A DNA stretch of 64,000 nucleotides, taken from the NCBI GenBank assembly GCA_030148165.1, contig JASBTZ010000003.1:1364001-1428000 (forward strand). The letters run 5' to 3'. Shown here in pieces: positions 53,076 through 62,538 of this stretch; position 1 is the first letter of the stretch, and each line of letters begins with the position of its first letter. The stretch comes from Bacteroidota bacterium. GTDB taxonomy: Bacteria > Bacteroidota > Bacteroidia > Flavobacteriales_D > Crocinitomicaceae. The notes below the pieces were generated by a model that did no database searches, was not told the DNA's origin, and worked only from the letters and a program-made list of their open reading frames with translations. The position numbers were made by a program, and so were the translations under genes.

Positions 53076-54002
53076 ATGATGAAGCCTAATAAATACACAG
53101 TAATGATACTCACTGCTATTGGAGCAATGGTTCTTGGTGTTTTCTCCATTTCATTAATGAATGAATATGGTTGGACCCTTTTCTTTCTTGTGCCTGTATT
53201 AATTGGCTTTTTTCCATCATATATCATTGGGCGATCAAAGCAGATCAAACCAATAGAAGCGTGCGAATACAGTTTCATCACCTTTGGAATTGTCATTTTG
53301 TGCTCGCTGGTTCTTGGCTTTGAGGGATTAATCTGTATTGTCATGGCTGCTCCGATAGGAGCGTTAGCCGTATGGTTAGGATCTTATCTGGGATATTTAG
53401 TGTCGAAGAAGAAATGGAGTAATAGAAATATAAGTTCCGCGATCATTCTCTTCTCTATAGGATTCCTCAGTTTTGACCATGTCAACGAACCAACCCCAAT
53501 GATACCTGTAACAACTGAGGTAATAATTAATGCCCCAATTGAGGAGGTCTGGAACAATGTTGTGACTTTCGATAAAATTGACGAACCAACGGATTGGATA
53601 TTTAGTACGGGTATCGCTTACCCAACAGATGCAACAATTGAAGGGTCTGGAGTGGGCGCAATGAGATATTGCAATTTTACTACAGGTAGTTTCGTGGAAC
53701 CAATAACGAAATGGCAGGAGCCAACACTTTTAGAATTCGATGTAATTGACCAACCAGCTCCTATGAACGAGTTCAACCCATTTTGGGACATTCACCCGAA
53801 ACATTTGGATGGTTATTTTCTATCACATAGAGGCCAGTTTAAGCTAAGTATTATTGAAGACGGCAAGACCAAATTGTCAGGCACAACCTGGTACTCTGTT
53901 GATATAACACCAGAGTTTTATTGGAGTATGTGGTCAGATTTTATTATTCATCGGATTCACAAAAGGGTGTTGAATCATATTAAGATTGAATCTGAAAAAT
54001 AA
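53076..54002 (+). CDS. Membrane protein with C-terminal SRPBCC domain
   Basis: 308 residues. The N-terminal half has about five hydrophobic segments (to residue 125), and residues 140-308 are an SRPBCC domain starting VTTEVIINAPIEEVWNNVVTFDKI. It continues with GVGAMRYCNFTTGSFVEPI and a final helix near WSMWSDFIIHRIHKRVLNHI. The layout suggests lipid binding at the membrane. It ends the three-gene unit from 52225. Function unknown. Confidence 0.7.
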   Translation: MMKPNKYTVMILTAIGAMVLGVFSISLMNEYGWTLFFLVPVLIGFFPSYIIGRSKQIKPIEACEYSFITFGIVILCSLVLGFEGLICIVMAAPIGALAVWLGSYLGYLVSKKKWSNRNISSAIILFSIGFLSFDHVNEPTPMIPVTTEVIINAPIEEVWNNVVTFDKIDEPTDWIFSTGIAYPTDATIEGSGVGAMRYCNFTTGSFVEPITKWQEPTLLEFDVIDQPAPMNEFNPFWDIHPKHLDGYFLSHRGQFKLSIIEDGKTKLSGTTWYSVDITPEFYWSMWSDFIIHRIHKRVLNHIKIESEK

Positions 54003-54028
54003 TCATGAATTACTGTAAATCAAAGGAT

Positions 54029-56170
54029 CTAAAAGGTAACTTTAGTGTGTATTAACACACTCTTGATCCGATTCTTTTCCTCTTCGGAAAAATTATTCCC
54101 GGAAAGATCTAGCGTGATTAGTTTTTTCATGTGACTCATGTCATCGGGTAGCCGTGTCAATTGATTGTTTGACAAATTCACATCGCTTAACTTACCAGCA
54201 AAAGGAAGGGCTTCCGGAAATTCTGTCAATTTATTATTAGAAAGGTCAAGTTCTCTTAATCTCAGATGACGCCTTAAGGTTGTTTTCACTGAAGTTAGGT
54301 TATTGTAAGAAAGATCTAGTTTTTTTAAATCCCTCGTTCGCAATGAAGCAATTTTCGTTAGGTTATTATGTGAAAGATCCAATTCCTTCAAATACTTCAT
54401 ATATCGTAGTTGATTCGGGAAGTCAGACAAATTATTATTCGAAAGGTTCAATTCGACAAGGTATTTAAGCTTTTCGAATTTGGCGGGTAATTCTTCCAGC
54501 TCATTATAGGAAACATCTAATTCTTTTAAATACTTTAAAGTGCTTATACTACTTGGCAAGGAAGACAAATGATTATGACTCAAATTCAATTCTTTTAACG
54601 CGTACAATCTGAGAACCCAATTGGGAATCTTGTCAAGATTTTCATGACTCGCATCCAGAATTCTAACCTTTCTTTTTCTATAACGAGCATTTTTTAAGTA
54701 ATAGGTTTCATAACTTCTGCGACCAAAAGTTCCTCCTGTACATCTATTACCTGACAGTTTCAGTCGTATATCCGGTAAAGAGGTAACCTTACCATTCTTA
54801 CCGAGTTTAGCCTGAATATTTTCAATATCCTGATCAATTGTATAAATTCCTCCACCGGTTGTATTAGCGAGGTAAACATAGTGTTGGTTGACTCCCTGAC
54901 GCTTTTTATACCCGCAAAGAATTATCCTAACCGGTACACCGATTCTGTCGGCTAATTCAATGTCCCGGACACATGCATTGTTGTCAGCAATGAGCACTAT
55001 TTCTGAAAACCGAGGGTACTCATCCATTGTTTCCAGAATTGCTTCGATGTCATTTTCGGGACCATCGCCACCCCCCCCTTTAAGCATGACCAGATTAAAC
55101 AAATCAATCAATTGTGGAATATTATCAGCCTCTTCAGAATAGATTCCTTCCGTCATACCAATTTCCTTATCTTCTGTCGACTTATGATCACCATCATTAA
55201 ATAAGGTTAAAGCCTGAATGCCCGATTCCTCAAAATTTAAAAGGTGCCATTCTAATACTTGCGCCCCGTAACCGTACATACTCCCGGTCCAATCATTAAT
55301 AACTAACATGTCATTCCACTCCGGATGACGGTCAAGCACTTTCCTAACAACGGGATCTGAGGTTGGAAATCGCTTGATAAATGCTTCCACCTCATCGAGG
55401 TATATATTGTAAGTCGTGGAATCTATCTCAGACAAATCAATATCTGGTGCAGTTTCAATGCTTTCTTCTAGGTAATGTTTGAGACCAACAATTTGAACGT
55501 CTAATGACTCGTTGGCAAGTTCAGCTTTAATAGAATCTGGAAGATGATAATTCTCCAGTAAGTATGTTACATTAGCTTCAATCTCCTCAAAACTCATTTG
55601 TTCCGACACAAGTCGTTCCTGTTCAACATTAATTGTTTCGACCTTCGTTAGATTAAGTGACTCTTCAATGGGCTCTTCCTTTTCAAGTTCATACCAGACA
55701 ACAACTCCATGAAAAAGCGTGTTTACCTGTTTGTCATTTTCACAGTGCGTTTGGAGAACCTTATTCCATTCCAAATCTTCACTATTTAAAGCAGGATCCA
55801 TGGCAAAAGTTGCCCGTAAGCGATTAAACAGAAGTGGATATATCTCGTGGTAGACACCCTTTCTCAGAGGATACTTCGAATAGACGATATCAACTCTGAC
55901 TGGTATTACCGTATCACTTATATCAAGCCATTCGGCCTCATTGACAAACTTGGACGACCTGAATCCGTTTTTGAGATAAATACAGTTTGTATTTTTCTTC
56001 TCATACTCATGAATTTCAATCGTATTTAATTGGTTTGCGATTTGTTCGCCATATTCAGAAGGAGATTCCAATAATGCTTCGTCGAATTTTAACTGGGCAT
56101 TCGATATGAAACTCATATTAATTAGTATCCCCGTGATAATGTATATGTTGTTCGAGCGGAATTTCATCAA
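54029..56170 (-). CDS. Secreted protein with vWA-like domain and C-terminal leucine-rich repeats
   Basis: 713 residues. Signal peptide ends near SFISNAQ. Residues 30-270 are unassigned. A vWA-like domain occupies about 285-470, with DWTGSMYGYG (modified MIDAS, D-x-T-G-S), a GGGGDGPENDIEAI segment and IVLIADNNA. Residues 500-713 hold about eight leucine-rich repeats of the type LNLSHNHLSSLPSSI. This is an unusual pairing. The acid-rich MIDAS suggests metal-dependent ligand binding; a periplasmic or surface adhesion or sensing role is possible. It is a single gene on the minus strand. Confidence 0.8.
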   Translation of the reverse strand: MMKFRSNNIYIITGILINMSFISNAQLKFDEALLESPSEYGEQIANQLNTIEIHEYEKKNTNCIYLKNGFRSSKFVNEAEWLDISDTVIPVRVDIVYSKYPLRKGVYHEIYPLLFNRLRATFAMDPALNSEDLEWNKVLQTHCENDKQVNTLFHGVVVWYELEKEEPIEESLNLTKVETINVEQERLVSEQMSFEEIEANVTYLLENYHLPDSIKAELANESLDVQIVGLKHYLEESIETAPDIDLSEIDSTTYNIYLDEVEAFIKRFPTSDPVVRKVLDRHPEWNDMLVINDWTGSMYGYGAQVLEWHLLNFEESGIQALTLFNDGDHKSTEDKEIGMTEGIYSEEADNIPQLIDLFNLVMLKGGGGDGPENDIEAILETMDEYPRFSEIVLIADNNACVRDIELADRIGVPVRIILCGYKKRQGVNQHYVYLANTTGGGIYTIDQDIENIQAKLGKNGKVTSLPDIRLKLSGNRCTGGTFGRRSYETYYLKNARYRKRKVRILDASHENLDKIPNWVLRLYALKELNLSHNHLSSLPSSISTLKYLKELDVSYNELEELPAKFEKLKYLVELNLSNNNLSDFPNQLRYMKYLKELDLSHNNLTKIASLRTRDLKKLDLSYNNLTSVKTTLRRHLRLRELDLSNNKLTEFPEALPFAGKLSDVNLSNNQLTRLPDDMSHMKKLITLDLSGNNFSEEEKNRIKSVLIHTKVTF

Positions 56171-56257
56171 GTGAATGTTTTATTATAAGGCAGGGATGTA
56201 ATTAAGTAACCACCTTTTCACTCAATTTATTGCATGCCAATTATCATATCCTACTTA

Positions 56258-58615
56258 TCACTTATCAATCACCTCAAAATATTTGGAAGTCGTGTTACCA
56301 TCTTCGCTTACAATTGTGAGTTTATGTTTCCCGACTTCCGGTTGGAATTTAAGTTGATGAAGCTCTGTTGTTTGTCCGTAAAACTGATCATCCAAATGCC
56401 AGAACAGAGTTTTGGAAGCCCGGCTGCACGAAGCCTCAAAGATCACATGCGTTTTCTGTTCGTTGAGATCGACAGGTAAGTAGACGCGTTGATTGTTTCT
56501 CGGGTAAATAATTGCTAAGGAATGATCGTTCAAGCGTGATGTACAGTTGGATCGATAGCTCGGCAATGACTTGTATTCCGGGTGATTTGTCCGATAAAAC
56601 TTTTCAATAGAAGCCGGTACAATAAACCAGGGCTTGTGCACCATATTATCTGGTATTTCACAATCTGAATCAACCCGAAACGATTCTGACTGATCCAAAT
56701 GGATGAGTTGGTGATACGGACAGCCATTCGATTCAAGCACAGTCTTAGGAACAGATTTTAACTCACTCTCCGGGCAATGCAACGAGGCTCTGTGGCCACT
56801 TTGTCGGCAGATTTTAACTTCCTTAAATCTGTCAAAGGGTTTACGAAACCAGCTCTTTGCTTTGGGTAGATCATTGAACACATCAAATAGGATCGGTGCA
56901 GCTGCGGTGACCCCTGTTAATCCCGGTCGACCCTCTCCATCAGCATTACCAACCCATACAGACACGACATACTTTGGCGTCACTCCAACAGCCCAAGCAT
57001 CACGAAAACCAAAACTCGTCCCGGTTTTCCAGGCAATTTTCTGCGAGGAGGAAAAGAGTTGCCAGTTGTTTTCGGCATCCGGACGATTAACCTCCAACAT
57101 GGCGTCAAAAGTTGAGTAGATACAAGCACGGTCGATCTTTAAGTCGTCCAAGTTGGGTTGCAGAACGACAGTTGGATCAAATGAGATCGATTTGCTTTGG
57201 CCGTACTGTAGTTTTTGCGCCATGCGGGTGTACACATTTCCGAGATCGAATAGGGTGACCTCGGCTCCGCCAAGTATCAAACTCAATCCATAGTGTGATG
57301 CAGGTTTATCCAGTGTAGAAAATCCCAAATCCCTCAAGTCACTATGAAACTTAGTGATTCCGTATCTATTCAGTAAATGAACCATTGGGATATTCAGACT
57401 ACGCGATAAAGCCTGATCTGCATGTATTAGTCCGTCGAAATTTCCCGCATAATTCTTTGGAGAAAAGCCGCCGAACTTCGATGGTATATCTACCAGTAAC
57501 ATACCCGGTGTTATCTGACCGGATTCCTGCGCCTTAGCATATAAAAAGGGTTTGAGGATACTACCTGTGCTTCTTCTCGCTGTAATGCAGTCAACGCGAT
57601 TTGCGTGTTCTGATCCCGATCCTGTGGAATTTCCAACATACGCAATGATCTCGCCAGTTTCGACAGATGTAATCATAACGGCTGCATTGAATATCTTGTT
57701 TTCCCTCAATAATTGCATGTGATTTTCCAAAGTCTGATTAACCTGATCCTGAAGTTGTCCATTTAAAGTGGTGTGGATCGTCAGACCCTTTTTACCGTTA
57801 CTGATTAATCGATTCATCAAATGCGGAGCTAAGCGCGGCAAAGCCAACGGTCTGTCCGGCAGCGGTTCCATTATTGCCGTTTCGTATTCCAGCTCATCTA
57901 GTTTGCCGATATCCAATAGTCGTTTCAATAACCTGTTTCTCTTCTCCCTCAAACGTTCATGATTTTTACCTGGATAGATCAGACCCGGTGCATTCGGTAA
58001 AACGGCTAAGGTCGCGGATTCAGACCAGCTTAATTGATGAGATGGTCTTCCAAAGAAGCGCCAGGAAGCGGCATCCAGACCCACAACATTGTTACCAAAA
58101 GGAGCATGTGAACTGTAAAGCTTTAAGATTTCATCTTTCGAATAGCTCAATTCAATTCTGGTTGCCAGGACTATTTCAAGTAATTTTTCGGAATAGGTTC
58201 TGGGCGGATTTTTTCGCATCAAGCGGACGAGTTGCATGGTGATTGTACTACCTCCACTGACTCTTTTTCCCGTACTTATATTCTGATAGACCGCGCGAAT
58301 CATCCCTTTAATACTAACTCCGGCGTGGTCAAAAAAACGTCTGTCCTCAAATTCTATAATGCATGTCTTAAACTTCTCCGGAACTGAATCGCACTCCGGA
58401 AACCTCCATTGTTCATCATCAGAAATATGAGCTCCCAATAATTGACCTTTGTTGTCAAGCAGAACTGTCGATGTACTATCCTGGAACAACTTCTCAGGAA
58501 GACAATCATAGTACCATAAAGCGAAACTGAACAGACACAAAAGGTACATCCGACGATTGAACCATTTGATCCGGCTTCGCAACACGTAATAAGGTCTTAT
58601 ATAAGCTAAATACAT
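56258..58615 (-). CDS. pbpC: Penicillin-binding protein 1C
   Basis: 785 residues. N-terminal membrane anchor, then a GT51 transglycosylase domain with FEDRRFFDHAGVS, GGSTITMQLVR and LKLYSSHAPFGNNVVGLDAAS. A transpeptidase domain follows with SxxK in RRSTGSILKPF, SxN in SRSLNIP and KTGTSFGFRDAW. A C-terminal BiPBP_C-like beta domain (about 690-785) completes the PBP1C layout. It builds peptidoglycan in the periplasm. Near-consensus -7 element AAAGTTTG lies on the minus strand at about 58647-58640. PBP1C is commonly paired with alpha-2-macroglobulin, which is present here 4 kb away. Confidence 0.94.
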   Translation of the reverse strand: MYLAYIRPYYVLRSRIKWFNRRMYLLCLFSFALWYYDCLPEKLFQDSTSTVLLDNKGQLLGAHISDDEQWRFPECDSVPEKFKTCIIEFEDRRFFDHAGVSIKGMIRAVYQNISTGKRVSGGSTITMQLVRLMRKNPPRTYSEKLLEIVLATRIELSYSKDEILKLYSSHAPFGNNVVGLDAASWRFFGRPSHQLSWSESATLAVLPNAPGLIYPGKNHERLREKRNRLLKRLLDIGKLDELEYETAIMEPLPDRPLALPRLAPHLMNRLISNGKKGLTIHTTLNGQLQDQVNQTLENHMQLLRENKIFNAAVMITSVETGEIIAYVGNSTGSGSEHANRVDCITARRSTGSILKPFLYAKAQESGQITPGMLLVDIPSKFGGFSPKNYAGNFDGLIHADQALSRSLNIPMVHLLNRYGITKFHSDLRDLGFSTLDKPASHYGLSLILGGAEVTLFDLGNVYTRMAQKLQYGQSKSISFDPTVVLQPNLDDLKIDRACIYSTFDAMLEVNRPDAENNWQLFSSSQKIAWKTGTSFGFRDAWAVGVTPKYVVSVWVGNADGEGRPGLTGVTAAAPILFDVFNDLPKAKSWFRKPFDRFKEVKICRQSGHRASLHCPESELKSVPKTVLESNGCPYHQLIHLDQSESFRVDSDCEIPDNMVHKPWFIVPASIEKFYRTNHPEYKSLPSYRSNCTSRLNDHSLAIIYPRNNQRVYLPVDLNEQKTHVIFEASCSRASKTLFWHLDDQFYGQTTELHQLKFQPEVGKHKLTIVSEDGNTTSKYFEVIDK

Positions 58616-58705
58616 ACACTATGCTTTAAAGTAAATATCCAAACTTTGAATCACATCATGGAGTCGGTTTTATTATTTGTACCTATTTCTTTAGAAAGCG
58701 TTTTC

Positions 58706-58713
58706 TATCTTTG
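58706..58713 (+). promoter_or_regulatory. Bacteroidota -7 promoter element before the sensor kinase gene
   Basis: TATCTTTG, an exact match to TAnnTTTG, 17 nt before the GTG start. No well-spaced -33 TTTG is seen (nearest at 58676-58679). No FNR-like palindrome. Confidence 0.5.
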
Positions 58714-58730
58714 ATTATATTAGAAACACT

Positions 58731-61700
58731 GTGAAATCCCTGCTTAATTTTCTGATTGCTATTCTGCTACTACTTCCAGTGGTTGGCCGGACACAGCAAT
58801 ACAATTTCAGGAGTTATAATGTGGAAGATGGTCTTGGTCAGTCTCAGGTCTACACGATATGCCAAGATCAGCGAGGTATGTTGTGGATGGGAACACGTGG
58901 CGGAGGTATCAGCATTTTTAACGGATTTAACTTTAAATCGATTTCTAAGAAGGATGGATTGGTCAGCAATTACATCAACGAAATCATCGAAGATTCGAGT
59001 GGTATCATCTGGATTGCGACGAACAGTGGTTTGATGCAATTTGATGGTAAGAAATTTCTCTCTGTTCATCTGCCGGGAAATGAAGCGATTGTCGTTCACG
59101 ATCTCTTTCTGGATGGCAAAAGTCAGGCTCTTTTCTGTGGCACCAACAAAGGAGTGTTCAAAGTAATTAATGGTAATGCTTCCAGAGTCGGTGCTAATCT
59201 GGGAGTGAACAAAAAGGTCGTAAGTGCTATCTATTTTGATGAAGACCAGTCCCTTTGGTTAGGAACAAATAATGGCTTGTTTAGAATCATTGATGATCGT
59301 TTGATTGATTATTCAGAGGAATCGGTGTATATGCGAAATGCTATCACCGTCATACGCAAAGACGATAAGGGTCATTACTGGTTCGGAACCTATGGAGATG
59401 GCCTGTATTCCTATAATGGATCCATGTTCTACAGAATAGACCCTGGCCATGAGTTGTACCGTCAAACCGTTTTTGATGTCTATTTTGATCAGGATAAACT
59501 GTGGATCGCTACACTGAAGAACGGTGTTGTACAATACGATCGTAAAACGAAATCTTTTAGCGCCATTTCCGATAAGGAAGGGCTAAGCAACAACCACGTA
59601 CGTTGTATCATCAAGGATTTGAACAATAACTTTTGGTTTGGAACTTCCGGTGGAGGCGCTAATCTATTTTTAGGTAAACAATTCACCACTTATGATCAAA
59701 GTTCCGGGTTAGCAGGAAATTATATTTACAGCATTCTCCGGGATTCTCAAAACAGGCTCTGGATAGGAAATTCTCAAAAAGGGGTATCCGTTTTATCCGA
59801 AGAAGGATTTATCAATTATTCAGGCTCATCAGGTGAATTCTTCAATGTCAAAGTAAAATCTATTGCCGAAGATCACGAGGGAAATATATGGTTAGGGACA
59901 GATGGGCAGGGCGTTTATGTGTATGACGGTAATGAATTTACCGCTGTCACCGAACTGGACAGGGCTTACATCAAACAGATCAAAGTGGGTCCGAATGGTC
60001 ACATTTGGTTGGCCACAGCCGGAAGTGGTATCATCGAAGTGTCCAGAAAAGACAAGAACCTTTTAATCGAGAAGTGGACCACACAAGAGGGCATTTTATC
60101 GAACCGAATCAATGCACTTCATTTCGATAAACAGAATAGACTTTGGTATGGTACCGCTGAATATGGTATCGGATGTATCAACTTGGATCATAGACCAATC
60201 GATCGATTTAATACTGAAAATGGACTTATATCAAATATGGTGAGGTCTATAAGTGAAGACAATAAGGGACAACTTTGGATAGGCACTGCTGATGCCGGAG
60301 TTTGTTCGATTTCGATCTACGATAAACAAAAGAGTATTCGTGGTGTCAGTCAATCTTCCGGACTTACTTCAAATAACGTTTATCTGTTAACGACTGATAG
60401 CGATGGTAATGTCATTGTAGGAACTGAAAAAGGATTGGACTTTGTTTCCTTTAATGAAAGTGGCGCGATAACCCAGATTCGGCATTTTGGAAAGCTTGAC
60501 GGGTTTACGGGTGTTGAAACCTGTCAGAATTCGGTCTGGAATGATGCCAATGGTTCTATCTGGTTTGGAACGATTGACGGATTGAGCCATTTTAATCCGG
60601 CTGAACTCGTAGCCAACAGCGAACCACCTATTCTATCCTTCACTGATTTGAAAGTATTTTATGAGAGCTATCCGGAACAAGATCGATATCTCGTTAATGG
60701 TCGGCAAAAACAAACACTCATTTTACCCTATCATCAAAATCACCTGACCTTTGATTTTATCGGAGTCAATCTGGCCAGACCAGCTGAAGTGACTTATATG
60801 TGGAAGCTCGATGGTTTTGATGAAAACTACTCCCCTGCTTCCTTTGAAAGGAGTATTCTTTATTCCAATCTTAATCCGGGTAAATATACCTTCTATTTAA
60901 AGGCGGCAAATGAGGATGGTGTGTGGACAGAAGAACCGATGAAGTTCGAATTCGAAGTTCTTGCTCCTTTCTGGCGCACTGCCTGGTTTATCGGTTTGAT
61001 GATCATGCTGGTTCTGATCATCTTAATCGTCGTGTTCGCGTTGTCATTGAAACGTGTTCGTCGGAAGGCCATGCAACATCAGCAGAAAATACAGTTCGAA
61101 AAGGACTTTCTTGAGCTGCAACAAAAGGCTATCAGACTTCAAATGAATCCGCATTTCATTTTTAATGCGATGAATTCCATTCAGAGCTTAATTGGCTCAG
61201 GTCAAGAAACCGAGGCAAGATATTACCTGGCAAAATTCTCCAGACTTATGAGGCAGATTCTGGACAATTCAAGAAAGGATGAAATTTCACTGGAGGAAGA
61301 AATCAATACATTGGAAAACTATCTTTTAATCGAACAATTCTGCAATGGAAAGCGATTTAATTATCAAATTAACGTTGAAGAAAATTTGGAAACAGACTTC
61401 ATTAATATACCGCCAATGTTGATTCAACCTTTTGTAGAAAATGCGATCAAACATGGAATGAAAGGACGTCCCGAAAATAGCCTTGATGGGTTGATCTCCA
61501 TATCATTCAAAGAACAGGACGGAATTTTGGAATGTGTCATTGAAGACAATGGAATCGGGCGGGAGAAAGCCATGGAGCTAAAAGAAGCCAGCAAAGAAAC
61601 CTATCATGAGTCAACCGGTCTGGAAGTAACAGAAGAGCGTCTTGAGCGATTAGACATAAAAGATGGTATTGAGCCACTTGAAATAATTGATCTACATGAA

Positions 61701-61751
61701 AATGGTAAACCTGCGGGTACAAAAGTTATATTACGAATACCAATAGATTAG
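58731..61751 (+). CDS. Two-component sensor: Reg_prop propeller, Y_Y_Y domain and LytS-type histidine kinase
   Basis: 1006 residues from a GTG start. A signal peptide precedes two seven-bladed propellers built from Reg_prop repeats (patterns like GLSNNHVRCIIKDLNNNFWFG, here shortened), covering about 25-620. A Y_Y_Y domain (about 660-740), one transmembrane helix (about 745-772), and a His_kinase/HATPase module follow, with phospho-acceptor candidate His808 in QMNPHFIFNAMNS and N-box ENAIKHGMKG. It senses an unknown periplasmic ligand. The cognate regulator starts 2 nt after the stop. The pair lies between pbpC and an alpha-2-macroglobulin gene on the opposite strand. Confidence 0.93.
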   Translation: MKSLLNFLIAILLLLPVVGRTQQYNFRSYNVEDGLGQSQVYTICQDQRGMLWMGTRGGGISIFNGFNFKSISKKDGLVSNYINEIIEDSSGIIWIATNSGLMQFDGKKFLSVHLPGNEAIVVHDLFLDGKSQALFCGTNKGVFKVINGNASRVGANLGVNKKVVSAIYFDEDQSLWLGTNNGLFRIIDDRLIDYSEESVYMRNAITVIRKDDKGHYWFGTYGDGLYSYNGSMFYRIDPGHELYRQTVFDVYFDQDKLWIATLKNGVVQYDRKTKSFSAISDKEGLSNNHVRCIIKDLNNNFWFGTSGGGANLFLGKQFTTYDQSSGLAGNYIYSILRDSQNRLWIGNSQKGVSVLSEEGFINYSGSSGEFFNVKVKSIAEDHEGNIWLGTDGQGVYVYDGNEFTAVTELDRAYIKQIKVGPNGHIWLATAGSGIIEVSRKDKNLLIEKWTTQEGILSNRINALHFDKQNRLWYGTAEYGIGCINLDHRPIDRFNTENGLISNMVRSISEDNKGQLWIGTADAGVCSISIYDKQKSIRGVSQSSGLTSNNVYLLTTDSDGNVIVGTEKGLDFVSFNESGAITQIRHFGKLDGFTGVETCQNSVWNDANGSIWFGTIDGLSHFNPAELVANSEPPILSFTDLKVFYESYPEQDRYLVNGRQKQTLILPYHQNHLTFDFIGVNLARPAEVTYMWKLDGFDENYSPASFERSILYSNLNPGKYTFYLKAANEDGVWTEEPMKFEFEVLAPFWRTAWFIGLMIMLVLIILIVVFALSLKRVRRKAMQHQQKIQFEKDFLELQQKAIRLQMNPHFIFNAMNSIQSLIGSGQETEARYYLAKFSRLMRQILDNSRKDEISLEEEINTLENYLLIEQFCNGKRFNYQINVEENLETDFINIPPMLIQPFVENAIKHGMKGRPENSLDGLISISFKEQDGILECVIEDNGIGREKAMELKEASKETYHESTGLEVTEERLERLDIKDGIEPLEIIDLHENGKPAGTKVILRIPID

Positions 61752-61753
61752 TC

Positions 61754-62503
61754 ATGAAGAAATATACAGCGATAATCATTGACGATATTGAACAGGCACG
61801 AACGACGATCAAGCAAGACCTGGCGACTTATACCGAAGATTTTGATGTAATCGGTGAGGCCGGAGGTGTCATCGAGGGTGCTAAATTGCTAAAGAACGCC
61901 ACTCCTGATGTTCTTTTTCTGGACATTCAAATGCAAGACGGCTCCGGATTCGATCTGCTCGATCTTTTGCCCGAAATCCCATTTAAGATCATTTTTATCA
62001 CAGCTTCAGACGCACATGCCATCAAAGCATTTCGGTATGCGGCAATTGATTATTTATTGAAACCAATCGACCCGGATGAGCTACAAAATGCGTTGAACAA
62101 GTTCAGAAATTCAGGAATCAACGAAAATGAAAAGTATCGCTTTCTAAATGAACGGCTTAAGAACTTTAATAAGCCCAACGAGCGATTGGCGCTACACTCA
62201 CAGGATAAAATCCAGATTGTGGAAATACAGTCGATCCTTCGATGCGAAAGCAGTGTGAATTACACGACCTTTTTCTTTAATAATGGAGACCAGGTTGTGG
62301 TGACAAAAACACTCAAAGAATTCGAGGACCTGCTTTCAGATCAGGGGTTTTTCCGAGTACATCAATCTCATCTCATCAACACGAAATATATACGGGAATA
62401 TGTCAAAACAGATGGTGGGCATTTAATGCTCTCAGATGATACCATGATACCCGTTTCTGTGCGTAAAAGACCGATTGTCATGAAGATGCTGGAGAACATA
62501 TAG
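61754..62503 (+). CDS. LytTR-family response regulator
   Basis: 249 residues: a receiver domain with acidic pair Asp10-Asp11 and phospho-acceptor Asp57 in FLDIQMQDGSGF, Lys in DYLLKPIDPDEL, and a LytTR DNA-binding domain with ILRCESSVNYTTFFF, TLKEFEDLL and FFRVHQSHLINTKYI. It is the partner of the sensor upstream. Targets are unknown; cell-envelope genes beside it are candidates. Confidence 0.94.
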   Translation: MKKYTAIIIDDIEQARTTIKQDLATYTEDFDVIGEAGGVIEGAKLLKNATPDVLFLDIQMQDGSGFDLLDLLPEIPFKIIFITASDAHAIKAFRYAAIDYLLKPIDPDELQNALNKFRNSGINENEKYRFLNERLKNFNKPNERLALHSQDKIQIVEIQSILRCESSVNYTTFFFNNGDQVVVTKTLKEFEDLLSDQGFFRVHQSHLINTKYIREYVKTDGGHLMLSDDTMIPVSVRKRPIVMKMLENI

Positions 62504-62538
62504 GAGAAGAGAACAAGTCCTCCTCTCCTAAAATCAAT

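Noticed and set aside
62504-62535. Hairpin AGGAGAAGAG...CTCCTCTCCT between the LytTR and alpha-2-macroglobulin genes
   Set aside because: The stem has a mismatch and no clear T-run; too weak to call a terminator.
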